This document shows, one piece after another, positions 48,078-59,574 of a stretch of 64,000 nucleotides of DNA. The notes below the pieces were generated by a model, which was given only the letters and a program-made list of their open reading frames with translations, was not told the DNA's origin and searched no databases. Made by a program: the position numbers and the translations under genes. The DNA is from Ashinkailepas kermadecensis (Eukaryota; Arthropoda; Thecostraca; Neolepadidae): the NCBI GenBank assembly GCA_034440615.1, contig JAOTOM010005149.1, forward strand, positions 124,001-188,000, written 5' to 3'. How positions within the stretch are numbered: the first letter of the stretch is position 1; each line of letters starts with the position of its first letter.

Positions 48078-48455
48078 CCCAGTCACCAACCAGTCACCAG
48101 TCACCAGTCACCAAACCAGTCACTACAAGTCACCAGACACCACAAGTTACCAGTCACCTCAAGTCACCAGTCATCACATCCACCGGTCACCAGACTCACC
48201 AGCGACCACAGTCACCAGTCATCACAAGTTACCAGCCACCACAAGTCACCAGTCACTACAAATACCACAACCACCAGTCGCCAGTCGCCAGCCACCAGTG
48301 ACCACAGTCCCCAGCGATCACAGTCACCAGTCATCGCAAGTTACCAGCCACCACAAGTCACCAGTCACTACAATTACCACAGTCACCAGTCACCAGTTAC
48401 CAGTCACCAGTCACCAGTGGCCACAGTCACCAGCGACTACAATAACCAGTCACCT
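48078..48455. repeat. Degenerate 7-10-bp CAGTCACC repeat with an internal duplication
   Basis: CAGTCAC(C) and AAGTCACC motifs fill the block. A segment at about 48207-48270 is repeated at about 48321-48385 with very few changes (CACAAGTTACCAGCCACCAC in both). Confidence 0.88.
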
Positions 48456-48459
48456 TTAA

Positions 48460-48740
48460 AGAAACCCGAATGAAATAACAGAACACGAATGATCCAAGAG
48501 CTCTGAGCTTGTGAAAATGTTGAATTATTGATACCCAAGATTCTATAAAGCAGCCTCAACTACCACTAATGAGAAACAAAATAATATTCCTGAAACGACG
48601 TCATAGTATATAGGTGGCGATACGGGGTTGTGCTTCTGTTTACGATCTGACCTGAAACCACGTGTTGCCATATGATCTGAGCTCGTCGAGCTTCATGGAA
48701 CTAGAAAAGGTCCCATGAAATACAAGGCATCTGCCATGTG
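48460..48740. other. Spacer
   Basis: Mixed composition; nothing supported. Confidence 0.5.
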
Positions 48741-48757
48741 CTATTGCTCGCTGGGTC

Positions 48758-48945
48758 AGTCACTCATGGGGGCAGTGCACTGCACCCATGAGTGACTCCT
48801 ATTGCTCGTGGGTTACTCATGGTTGGCTTCGCTGGGTCAGTCACTCATGGGGGCAGTGCACTTCACCCATGAGTGACTGGCCCCTATTGCTCGCTGGGTC
48901 AGTCACTCATGGGGGCAGTGCACTGCACCCATGAGTGACTGACCC
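48758..48945. repeat. Three copies of a 40-bp near-perfect palindrome
   Basis: Copies lie at 48758-48797, 48839-48878 and 48901-48940. Each starts AGTCACTCATGGG, has a GGCAGTGCAC centre and ends CCCATGAGTGACT. The third extends to 50 bp (48896-48945) with GGGTC and GACCC. One or two arm mismatches per copy. Confidence 0.93.
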
Positions 48946-48966
48946 CTTTCCATGGAAAGGGGTCAG
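48939..48966. repeat. Perfect 28-bp palindrome
   Basis: The half site is CTGACCCCTTTCCA, read identically on both strands, and it overlaps the end of the third 40-bp palindrome. Confidence 0.93.
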
Positions 48967-48974
48967 GGGAATCT

Positions 48975-49310
48975 GCACACCTGTTCCACACCTGGCAACA
49001 ATTAACGCAAGGATCGCGGAAAAAAATCCACTTCAAAGGTGATTGGCTTTTCAAAATTGCCATTGTTGACTTTGTTATGCCACTGTTGCCATCTGCATGT
49101 CTGTCCCTTCAAGCGAGTTCTGGGGTTTGAATCTAGGTCCATGCAACTTAGAGTCATCGCAAAACCAGCATACAAGACTTCATATTCTGACATGTGCCAT
49201 ATATACCAGAACTGTTCTTGTCCACTTCTCAGAGACCAAAGTTACATAGACAAACATCAATGGCATGCTATCAAGCTACACCAAGCTATCATCACCATCA
49301 CCAAGCTATA
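48975..49310. other. Spacer
   Basis: No gene supported; short repeats (ATCACCATCACCAAGC) precede the next array. Confidence 0.45.
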
Positions 49311-49316
49311 AATTAA

Positions 49317-49642
49317 TGAGGTGTAGGCATCACATGAGGTGGAGACATCACATGAGGTGCAATTATCACATGAGATGTAGGCATCACATGAGATGTAGGC
49401 ATCACATGAGGTGTACGCATCACATGAGGTGTACGCATCACATGAGGTGTACGCATCACATGAGGTATATGCATCACATGAGGTATATGCATCACATGAG
49501 GTGTAGACATCACATCAAGTATAGGCATCACATCAGGTGTACGCATCACATGAGGTGTACGCATCACATGAGGTGTAGGCATGACATGAAGTGTAGGCAT
49601 GACATGAGGTGTAGGCATGACATGAGGTGTACGCATCACAAG
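49317..49642. repeat. Minisatellite, 18-bp unit, about 18 copies
   Basis: The unit is ATCACATGAGGTGTACGC with GTAGGC, ATATGC and GACATG variants. Being six codons long it keeps both strands open (plus Met-Arg-Cys-Thr-His-His; minus Thr-Pro-His-Val-Met). Each unit has a CACATG E-box-type hexamer. Confidence 0.96.
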
Positions 49643-49654
49643 CTGAGGGGCGTG

Positions 49655-49755
49655 GTGCACAGCCTGTATTCCGTAGGACACAATAACGCACAGCCTATAT
49701 TCAGTGGGACACGGTAACGCACAGCCTGTATTCAGTGGGACACGGTAACGCACGG
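49655..49755. repeat. 31-bp tandem repeat, about three copies
   Basis: Units contain CACAGCCTGTATTCAGTGGG and ACACGGTAACG. Confidence 0.93.
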
Positions 49756-49759
49756 ACTG

Positions 49760-50520
49760 CATCCCAAGGATCAGGATAGAGAGCTTGCGGTATGACCGGC
49801 TGGACAGCACGGCGCCCCCGTCAAAGGGAACGCATGGCACTTTTCGCTTGAAAAAAAACTGGTTATATGGTGTTATTTTGAAATGCGTAGCTCAGAAATC
49901 TGGTTTGATACTATTTATGCCTCGCCATCTTCAGAAAGTAGGAAAAAGCATTTTTATATTTTATTGTACTGTGTGCTCAATTGGCCAACCGATGAGACAT
50001 CATATGGTTACTGCCCAACACTAGTACGTGGCCTTGAAGATTGCTTATTTTCGTGAATTTGGTATACCTGTAACGTTACATAGCGCAGGGGAAACGGTTC
50101 ACAACGCCACTAAGTGAGTACTTATCCGAATCGTGTGGTTGTCATGCCGTACACTTGCACCGTTAGTATTTTTCCATTTTCTAAGCGAACAGGTGTAGTG
50201 AAGATCAACGTCGTTGATGACATCACCCGCCGTGAAGTGAAGTAATGCAATTTTGGGTAGTTGCTTTTGCATCTGTAACAAAGTTGGTTTTCGGGGTATC
50301 CTAATCCCAGCCATTCAGCCCCCTACCCCCACAGATAATGTCTCAACAAGTTCCGGCACCTACCTGGTGCCAGCTTGTCTGTTTGCCTACGTAGGCAAGC
50401 CACCGCTTCGATCGAGGCCGGTCAGTGGACATTGCCCTGTTCCCCTCCCCATTTCCGGACAGCGCCCCGGCCGCCGCAGATGTGGCCTCGATAGTCGGCC
50501 ACCGAGTCCAACCCCCTCCC
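49760..50520. other. Spacer without supported gene
   Basis: Mixed composition; no array or coding motif was recognised. Confidence 0.45.
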
Positions 50521-50529
50521 TCACCGTCA

Positions 50530-50935
50530 GGTGTGGACATTAAATAAGTCACATAATTCATTCATTATAATTGAGGGGGCCATTAAATAATTTACATAAT
50601 TAATTCATTATATTAAATAATATCCTACATTATCCTCGATACCACGGCCCGGTTTCTGGGACCCTCTTCGGCGAGCTGCGTGATAACATCCTTCATCATC
50701 CTATGGTCGGAGCACCTCAATCGAGATGATGTCCTTCATCATCCTGTGGTAGGAGCACACATAATTCATCCATTATAGTTGATGGAGACATTAAATAATT
50801 TACGTAATTCATCCATTATAGTTGAGAGACATTAAATAATTTCCTTCATTATCCTTAATACCACGGCCCGGTTTCTGGGAACCCTTCGGCGAGCTGCGAG
50901 ATGATGTCCTTCATCATCCTATGGTAGGAGCACCC
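50530..50935. repeat. About 220-bp duplicated block with ATTAAATAATTT spacer repeats
   Basis: A block containing ACCACGGCCCGGTTTCTGGG and ending CATCATCCTATGG-GGAGCAC is present near 50612-50719 and again near 50832-50932. Between them are ATTAAATAATTTAC and AATTCATCCATTATAGTTGA repeats. Confidence 0.87.
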
Positions 50936-50939
50936 CGGT

Positions 50940-52680
50940 ACCCTGAGCGGCCGCCGCCGTCGTCAGATGATGGGCTGCAGCGCTCCAAGCCGTCGACTGT
51001 CTGTGTACAGTGCGCGGAGTTGCTGAGTTGGCATTGTCTGGGGCTGCTCACGTGTCGGCGCCAGGCCGACGCTGGCCTGGACGAAGGTGCACTCTCAGCA
51101 CCGGCTCCCACGCGAGGTCCTAACTGGATGTTACCAGAGACGATTCTGAGCTGACATGGTATGTCTCTGATGTCGGTGAGACAGCGGGCCGCTTGCGGTA
51201 GAAGTCACAGAGTTCGCCTTTGTTCTCCGGCCGGGGGATGAGCAAACCCCTGCGCGCGCAGTCAGTCATGTGACGTGGACTAAGTCACGCGACCAGTGAC
51301 GTGTCGTACTGTGAGTTACCTCGGACGGTGCCGCGAGGGCTCGCTCTCTTGTCACCTAGCGCTCGTCGCGAGCGGACGCCACTGGGGGCGGCCGGCAGCC
51401 GCCGCCCCACATCGAGGTACGTCGGAGGACTCTGCCCGAGAGTCGCTGTGTCTCTTGAGATGTAGTTCTTTGATAGAAGAATAGCGTGATTGAAGACCGG
51501 TCAGTATAAGTCGGTGAATCGCTTGTGAAGCTGTTGCACCCGTCTATCAAGATGCAGCTACATTGTTAACGCATATATCACGCTGCGCCATTAACGTCTC
51601 AAGCATCATGGCCGCTGACTGTTTGACTAATAGCCCAATATAGAAGTACTGGCTTTGGAGGTGCGTGTCAAGATGTGAGATCAGAGCTCTGAGATGAAGG
51701 CTTAGAGCTATTGAATGAATACTCCCGGGTTCTTAAATATCGTCCAACGTCGAGGTCAATCCCTAGAACTATCAACGTGCCAGAAGAGTTTTGCCCCATC
51801 AGAGAGGGGGAGAAAAAGACTTTTCTACACATCGGTAGCCCAGCATTCAGTTCGGTTGTGTTCAGAGTTCGATTTGTACTTCGTAATTCTGGATGTGGAA
51901 ATAAAAATAACTGGGTAATCGAACACGGAGAGGATATTTTTCCTCAAACCTGCAGCATAAGAAGCTCAGTTTGCATTTTCTAATGGATCTTGAGCACTTT
52001 GTCACCGAGCAGCTCCTTGTTAAACGGCACCATGCAACCTAGAAATGAGAAAAATGAGAAGAATAATGTTCTGGAGAGGATAATGTCCTGGATGCCAAGC
52101 ACCCAGAAACAGTCTGTTTTTCCAGGCCTCGTTGTGTCAGTATTGAGTTTCGTACTGTTGTAAGCAAAGTATACAGGTGTAAGCGGCGCATGTCATGCGT
52201 CATGTGTATAAAGAGAAGACTAGTAGTTGAAATGCGGTTATTCAGTTCAGAATCTTAATGCGGGTCAATTGTATTGGTGCCTGAAATTTTGTTGTCTGAA
52301 GCTGGAGTTTCCAAATTTTCGGGATATTTGCATGAATTGAGCAGCGATAATGGACGGGAAGCAAAAGCTAGATTCGTGATTCACCTTCTATATCCATGTT
52401 ACTGCATGAGCTAATTTCAAAGAACCAAGTGTTTTCTGGACCACCACTTTTTGGCCTCAAAACAATTTGGCAAGGAGCTCAACTTGATGAATACTTTTTG
52501 GCATTTAAAGCCATTTCTGACTCAAACGATTTTACTTTTCTTTCGTTTCTTGGTTTCAAGAATAGCTTTCCGGTATTATCTCAACTATTTGTGAAGAAGA
52601 TCATGAAATTCACGGTCATCTTTTTGTGAAAAGATCATCAAAAGGAGCATCCCTTTAAAATTGACACGGTGGGGTACCGT
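50940..52680. other. Intronic sequence without supported genes
   Basis: GC-rich until about 51450 (frames open on both strands around 50914-51154), then AT-rich. No domain or splice pair recognised. Confidence 0.4.
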
Positions 52681-52689
52681 CTGCATCAC

Positions 52690-53022
52690 AAGCGAGATGT
52701 GACATAAAGAAGTGACACAGAGACTACATAGCAGCGGGCGGCACCTCAGCGATATGCGACACAGAGATGTGACACAGCGGGATGTGACACAGAGATGTGA
52801 CACAGCGAGATGTGACACAGAGATGTGATACAGAGATGTGACACAGCGAGATGTGACACATAGATGCGACAGCGAGATGTGACACAGAGAGGTGACACAG
52901 AGACTACATAGCAGCGGGCGGCACATCAGCGCTATGTGACACAGAGATGTGACACAGCGATATGTGACAGAGATGTGACACAGCGAGATGTGACACAGAG
53001 ATGAGACACGACTGCACAGCAG
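52690..53022. repeat. Minisatellite, 12-13-bp unit (AGATGTGACACAG), with a 180-bp superunit
   Basis: AGATGTGACACAG repeats with CG or A linkers are interrupted twice, about 180 bp apart, by a CATAGCAGCGGGCGGCAC block (near 52728 and 52908). Confidence 0.93.
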
Positions 53023-53193
53023 CGCGCGGCGTCCCACCGAGCCTACATCTCGAAGTCCGGTATCAGGCTTGATTCAGGCTCGTTAGCTGGCGGGATAATG
53101 TTCATCTTTCATCCCATCTCATCTCGTGTGATCTCATCATGTCATGGCAATGACTTCCGCCGAGCAGACGCCTCGAGATCACACAGACGTTAT

Positions 53194-53515
53194 CTGCCGG
53201 GCCGAGACCGATAATACCGCACCTAGTAGGTACAATACATTAGTTGCCGGGCCAAGACCGAGAATATCGCACCTAGTACACAACATTATCTGTCGGGCCG
53301 AGACCGAGAATACCGCACCTAGTAGGTACAATACATTAGTTGTCGGGCCAAGACCGAGAATACCGCACCGAGAATACCGCACCGAGGACAACACAATAGC
53401 TACAGGGCCGAGACTGAGAATACCGCACCGAGCAACATATTAGCTGTCGGGCCGAGACGGAGAATACCGCACCGAGTACAACACATTAGATACCGGGCCG
53501 AGACTGAGAACACCA
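53194..53515. repeat. Minisatellite, about 50-bp unit, about six copies, with length variants
   Basis: Each unit contains GGGCCGAGACCGAGAATACC and GCACC(T/G)AG. The last copies lose part of the TAGGTACAATACATTAG half. Confidence 0.9.
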
Positions 53516-53519
53516 CCCA

Positions 53520-54585
53520 GAGACCAACAGCTACGCTGTAAAGCACGTGACAGAGCACATGACAGTCGTGACGCATGGCAGGTACAAATTTTGGAGAAAC
53601 TGACCAGAGTAGCGACTGACGACCCGAATGCTGGCTGTGAGCAATTAGCTTCACAGAAACTGAAACCGCCTTTTGCGTTCAATTTCGGCAAAAACGCACG
53701 CATTTGGGCGATAAGTTCAATCGATTTTGCGCAAAATTCAGCACAATGCATTCAGGTTTGGTACGTCTGAACCATATCGGGCAACAGGGCTCGATTTTAC
53801 CAACAGTGTAGCTATCGTCGGCAGAACCGCATCAGAAACGAACGTCTTTCTGGCGATGTCGACTGCAATGTTGTCCAAACGCTTGTTCAAATGCTGAATA
53901 TGGTAAACACATTTGAAATGTAAATGCAATATGCCGACTGTGGTCAAGCTTACTGCTGAAATATGAGCACCATTTGCAAAACTGAACGCTAAAATGTGCG
54001 CCAGCAACAGAGCGTGTTGACTGTTGCCCAGCTATGCCGCAGGCCTGGTCCTGGAAGCTGGTTGTCGCCCTCACAGACACACCGGTGGCCGGGCGGGACC
54101 GACCCGTCGCTGAGCTCCCGGGGCGTCGCGGCTGTTCCAGCTCGGCATCACATCACTTCCGGCTGTTCAGCGGGAGCACATCCTCTCGGGACCGAACATA
54201 TCCACTGATGGGCCGAGACATGCGGATCAGTCAGGAGCTAGCCGGGACGACACGAGCTCACGACGGGCGTCTGCAGACACCCGACGCGTCACACGGCCAC
54301 TTTGCGGCTGCAGACGACAGTCAGCCCGCGACAACGGACGGCATCACGTAGGTAGCCGCCTGGTAGTCCTGTAGACAAACGTACGTGCTCGGCCTCCGCA
54401 AACAAGCCCTGCCAACGAGCTTCTCGAGCGTGCGAGTGGTCGGTAAGCCGCTGCGGAGAGCGTGCCACCACCGAGACCTGGTCGACAACAGCTAGACGCC
54501 GGACCCGGCCAGCGAAGCGTACTCGCCGACTCCCGAACGCCTCGAGCAGTCCCCGTGACCTGAGATGTTGGCAATTCTGCGACCT
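53520..54585. other. Spacer without supported gene
   Basis: AT-rich to about 53990, then GC-rich. Frames open on both strands in the GC-rich part have no recognised domain. Confidence 0.4.
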
Positions 54586-54617
54586 GATGCACCGTTCCGA
54601 CACCCGCCCGGCCGAAA

Positions 54618-54806
54618 CTCGTCACTGATGAGACGCCTGCCGACGAGACCCGAGCTGGCCCGGCGAGCAGCGGACGGTCTGACGCGCCGCTCCGACACCC
54701 GCCCAGCCGAGCCTCGTCACTGATGAGACGCCTGCCGACGAGACCCGAGCTGGCCTGGCGAGCAGCGGACGGTCCGACCCGCCGCTCCGACGCCCGCCCG
54801 GCCGCC
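54618..54806. repeat. 95-bp tandem duplication in GC-rich DNA
   Basis: CTCGTCACTGATGAGACGCC starts copies at 54618 and 54713. A partial further copy (GTTCCGACACCCGCCCGGCCGA) precedes them from about 54593. Copies differ at several bases. Confidence 0.92.
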
Positions 54807-55054
54807 GACAGCACGGCCGGAGAGAACCGTCGCGGCGACAGACCGCCGCCGTGTTTGGCGACCCGGCCCAGCCCCAGCAGCAGACATCGGCCTCGCCGTG
54901 ACCGCGGCGTTACAGCGGCGGCACAGCGGCGGCACAGCGGCGACGCGCCGCAGCCTGGCGCGAGCCGCTTGGCAGAGATGGATGAGCGTCGGTGCTAATA
55001 TGGGACGCCGGCAATGGACGTACGTGCCGGCCAGCCACGCGCAAATTAATTCGA

Positions 55055-55276
55055 CCGCGTCCGGCAAACGCCCGGCAAACTTCCAGCAAACTTTCGACAA
55101 ACGTCCGACAAACATTCGGCAAACGTGCGGCGAACGTGCGGCAAACATTCGACAAACGTCCGGCAAACCTTTGGTAAACGTCCGGCGAACGTCCGGCAGA
55201 AGTCCGGCAAACCTTCGACAAACGTCCGGTGAACGTCCGGCAAACCTTCGGCAAACGTCCGACAAACGTTCGGCGA
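55055..55276. repeat. Minisatellite, 11-bp unit, about 20 copies
   Basis: The unit CAAACGTCCGG has TTCGG, TGCGG and TTCGA variants. Long minus frames rich in Arg-Thr-Phe are artefacts. Confidence 0.95.
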
Positions 55277-55284
55277 TTGGGTGC

Positions 55285-56155
55285 GACCGAAACCCACGAT
55301 CACTGCTGGGGGAGCTGCCCGGTAGGAAGGGAAATGTCAGAGCCGAGCCACGATCACTGCTGGGGGAGCTGCCCGGTAGGAGGGGAAATGTCAGAGCCGA
55401 GCCACGATCACTGCTGGGGGAGCTGCCCGGTAGGAAGGGAAATGTCAGAGCCGAGCCACGATCACTGCTGGGGGAGCTGCCCGGTAGGAAGGGAAATGTC
55501 AGAGCCGAGCCACGATCACTGCTGGGGGAGCTGCCCGGTAGGAAGGGAAATGTCAGAGCCGAGCCACGATCACTGCTGGGGGAGCTGCCCGGTAGGAGGG
55601 GAAATGTCAGAGCCGAGCCACGATCACTGCTGGGGAGCTGCCCGGTAGGAAGGGAAATGTCAGAGCCGAGCCACGATCACTGCTGGGGAGCTGCCCGGTA
55701 GGAAGGGAAATGTCAGAGCCGAGCCACGATCACTGCTGGGGAGCTGCCCGGTAGGAAGGGAAATGTCAGAGCCGAGCCACGATCACTGCTGGGAGCTGCC
55801 CGGTAGGAAGGGAAATGTCAGAGCCGAGCCACGATCACTGCCGGGGAGCTGCCCGGTAGGAAGGAATGTCAGAGCCGAGCCACGATCACTGCTGGGGGAG
55901 CTGCCCGGTAGGAAGGGAAATGTCAGAGCCGAGCCACGATCACTGCTGGGGGAGCTGCCCGGTAGGAAGGGAAATGTCAGAGCCGAGCCACGATCACTGC
56001 TGGGGGAGCTGCCCGGTAGGAGGGGAAATGTCAGAGCCGACCGAAACCCACGATCACTGCTGGGGGAGCTGCCCGGTAGGAAGGGAAATGTCAGAGCCGA
56101 GCCACGATCACTGCTGGGGGAGCTGCCCGGTAGGAAGGGAAATGTCAGAGCCGAG
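55285..56155. repeat. Minisatellite, 54-bp unit, about 16 copies
   Basis: Units contain CCACGATCACTGCTGGGGGA, GCTGCCCGGTAGGAAGG and GAAATGTCAGAGCCGAG. G-run length varies (GGGGG, GGGG, GGG), giving 52-54-bp units and frame changes between copies. The first unit's leader GACCGAAACC recurs at about 56038 near the right end. Confidence 0.97.
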
Positions 56156-56164
56156 CCCGATGGG

Positions 56165-58170
56165 ATCGATAGTCTGAGGTGGAATGGATAGATAGATATA
56201 GATAGTATCAGACACGGCGCTGATGGAGATACCGAGTGGAGACCAACGCTGGCAGATTCAAAACGAGCAATCATTTTTTTTCGCATTGATGCACCATTGA
56301 TCATGATCATTCATGGATGTGATCATTGATCACGATTGCATAATTTGTATACAGCTTGAGCATCGAGATATGCTTTTATTCCTCGAGCCCTGTTGCACTA
56401 CCAATGTTCCGGGACGAGGGGCACCACGTGGCCAAATCCTCTGTGGCGTTTGTCTGGAGCTCCTGATCGCTTCGAAGGATCATTCTGGAGATCATTAATT
56501 TTCAGCGTAGCATGCTTAGCTTCCATCGTTATTAGCTTCGAACGTATTTCACCGTTGTTCCCTAAATTTTGCACACAATGTTGAAGGACATTGGCTACAT
56601 GCCTTGAGGGTGTGTAGTTCACATGCTTGCCAGTGTTGCGTCCAGTACGAGTGATAAAAAAAACAGGTAGAATATGCAGTGCCAAAGTTTATTTCATTGA
56701 TTATATTGGGAATTCCTAGTACTACACGGACAACTATGAAACCTTTTGGGAAAGGTTTAACGAATTTTATATTTTAAAAATGGTAGAGCTGATCCAGAAA
56801 CCCTTTTGGTTTTCGAGGACGACAAAGTTAATTGTCTTCCTTCGCTTCGCTACAATGACAATGTTTGACACACATGTTGGAAGTTTGTACGTAATCTTTC
56901 GGTCAGGGACGGCTCCAGGCGAGTTGTTCGGGAGGCATTCGGTGTGGAAAATGTCCCGATCTTCCACCTTTCTTGGGCTTCTGCATCCGCCCGTCAACAT
57001 TTGGAAACTTCATTTCATGCAAAAGTCGATCCCATCACAAAGGACCGATTGTCGGTTTTTTTGCGAGAAAATCAGCCGGCTAGTGTGCGGTGTGACCCAA
57101 CCCCACTCTGGCACATTTTTCGACCGACTTAAGAAACCAATAGCGTTAAATGTATCTCCCTTCCAACTGATATTTACCTTGCTTTCTGAACATGCCACTG
57201 ATGGGCGACTGGGATAATCGGGCATGAGGGTGCCGTTGGATGTATCGGATGCCGAGGAAAGTGGAAGTTACGCAAATCATTGCCACTTTTGTTATTTTAT
57301 GGCATGCTACCACAAAACGAGTCATTTCAAAACTACGGTGTGATCTGGCATCATCGTCGTATAATTATACTAGTAGCACTAATGCAAATATGTCGCTTCC
57401 TTGACACAAAAAAAAACATTGCAAGAGATACAAGGTGGCTCAAGTGCATTCGAATCAAAAATGAGGAATGCAAGTATTCCTAATATTTTATGCATGCGAC
57501 AACATAACCGCAAAGCGGCTATGCATACATAATTGTCACAATATTTGTTTGCCACGCATGCAATGATAGAGGTAGGTTAAAGTATGTCAAATGTCAAAGC
57601 AAACATCGTGCTAACTCTCGCCATCCAATGGGAAGAAGGCAAAACCGTCGGATGGTTCGTCATAACCATGGGTGTAGCCACGGTTTCGAAATTGGGGGGG
57701 GGGACAAACCAGGGAGGCGGTAAGTTTGGACACGATAGAGGGGTAGCCCCCCCCATGATAGAGGGGTAGCCAGAGAAATGGTGCCCCTCCAGACAAGTGC
57801 CCCCATGACAATTCCTGGATCCACCCCTGATTACAGCATTGCTCTCTCGCGGTATGTACTGGTTATAAAATCGTGCGCATTCATGTGTGATTTCTCTATC
57901 AAATTTCACAACTTCCGTTGATCCATTAAGAGGAAAGCAGACAATTTGAGAGAGAAAAAAGTTATATGTTTTACATGTCCGGAACATCAATGTGGCAGTG
58001 TAAATTTAAAACCAGCGGTGAGAACGCCGTCCGAGCAGGTTATGACGGATTTCTTGGGGAGCTCCTAGTCATATAGGATATGAGTGCCTGCTATCACAAC
58101 GGCTGCAAACAAAAAGAGATTCGATCCTCCTACTCTTATTACACTCAATCATTGTACACACACCGGACCT
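56165..58170. other. AT-rich intronic sequence, possible decayed element
   Basis: A short GATA repeat lies at 56190-56206. The segment 56780-57217 is open in two overlapping plus frames (145 and 62 codons) that look like pieces of one frameshifted protein, but I do not recognise it. Confidence 0.35.
57650..57829 (-). mobile_element. Fragment of a DNA transposon with a hAT-like end
   Basis: On the minus strand the right edge reads CAGGGGTGGATCCAGG, which resembles terminal inverted repeats common in hAT-like elements. The body has C/G runs and an ACCATGGGTGTA block shared, in inverted orientation, with 60175-60250. The opposite terminal repeat was not found. Confidence 0.5.
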
Positions 58171-58179
58171 TCGACGCCT

Positions 58180-59570
58180 TCAATTATTTCGATATCTCAA
58201 CATTCTGATAACATGCCATGCATGCCACGTCGAATGACACCCACATAATGCAAATTGAAGCCATAGCGACGAAACGCGAGGACTTTGAAGAATTAAAACT
58301 AACCATTGACCTTGAGCTTACCTGACATGTCCCGGGTCAAAATGTTACTCGATGGTTGCCCACGGGCTATCTCTTGACACCAAACATGGGTAGCTTTGTG
58401 AGAAAACGAAGAAGCGCAGGGCGACGGAAGAAATGAGCTCGACCTTTGACTTTGCAAATTAATTTGAGTTCTGAACAGTTTGCTAGAGTACCTCACGTCA
58501 CGTCGAATGACACCCACGTGATGAAAATTGAAGACATAGCGACGAGGCGCGAGGACTTCGAGCAATTTAAGCTAAACTTCAATCTTGTGGTTTAACATTG
58601 ACATGTCTTGGTTTGAAATGTTACACGAGGTTCACCACGGGCTATTGCTTGACACCAGATGTGGGTAGATTAGGGCGAATAAAAAATGCGAGGGACCGAA
58701 GAAATCGGTTTCACCTTTGACCCTTGAAATTAGTTCGATTTCGTAACATTATAATACGACTCAAGCCTTGGTGCAAATTGAGTGACACCCACTTGGTGCA
58801 AATTGAACCATAGAGACGAGTCACGAGGACTTCAACTATTCAAATTCAAACTAGCCTTTGACCTTGATGTTTGACCTCGACATATCCCGGTTTCAAAATG
58901 TTACTCGAAGGTTCACCATGGGCTATCGCTTGATAGTGGATCTGGATAGGCTTGGGCAAAACCCTCTAAAAATGCGAGGCGACCGAAGAAATCAGCTTGA
59001 ATTTTAACCAGTGGAGATTATTGCGAATTATCCACTTACTGACACCACGCAACAAGCGACGTCGAATGACATCCATTTTCTGCAACTTGAAGCCATGGCA
59101 ACGAAACGCGAGGTCATCGAAGAACTCAATCAAACCTTTGACCTTGACATGTCCCGGTTTGAAATGCTACTCGAGTATTCACCACTGGCTATCGCTTGAT
59201 GCCAGATTTTGATAGGTTTGAGCGAAGACGGAATAAAGTTGAGGTGACCGAAGGATCAGCTTGGCCTTTGCCCTTCAAAAATCATTCGATTGCTTAGCTT
59301 TCTGATACCGCATAACAAGCCACGTCGAGAGACGCCCAGTTGATGGAATTGAAGCGATAGCAACCGAACCTCGTGTTCAGCCGATATCGCTTCAATATCG
59401 CCATCTAACAAATCAAGCTAACCTTTGACCTTGACATGTACCAGCTTGAAATGTTACATGATGGTTCATCACAGGCTATCGCTTGATAGCAGATTGGGGC
59501 AGGTTTGGGTGAAAACGCCAAAAAATTGGAGGCGACCGAACAAACCGGTTTGCGTTGGACCTTGACCGCT
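58180..59570. repeat. Divergent satellite, about 275-bp monomer, five copies
   Basis: The ACGTCGAATGACACCCA block recurs near 58228, 58500, 58780 (degenerate), 59060 and 59322. Each is followed by GAAG(C)CATAGCGACGAAACGCGAGG-like sequence, a TTTGACCTTGACATGTC-like block, then GGGCTATCGCTTGA. Copies differ by roughly a quarter of positions by eye, so it is old. The 59094 copy is open for 62 codons from ATG, but the other copies have stops. Confidence 0.9.
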
Positions 59571-59574
59571 AAAG

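Noticed and set aside
56780..57217. Plus frame of 145 codons as a gene
   Set aside because: No recognised domain; overlapping frames look like a frameshifted relic, so it is only noted as a possible decayed element.
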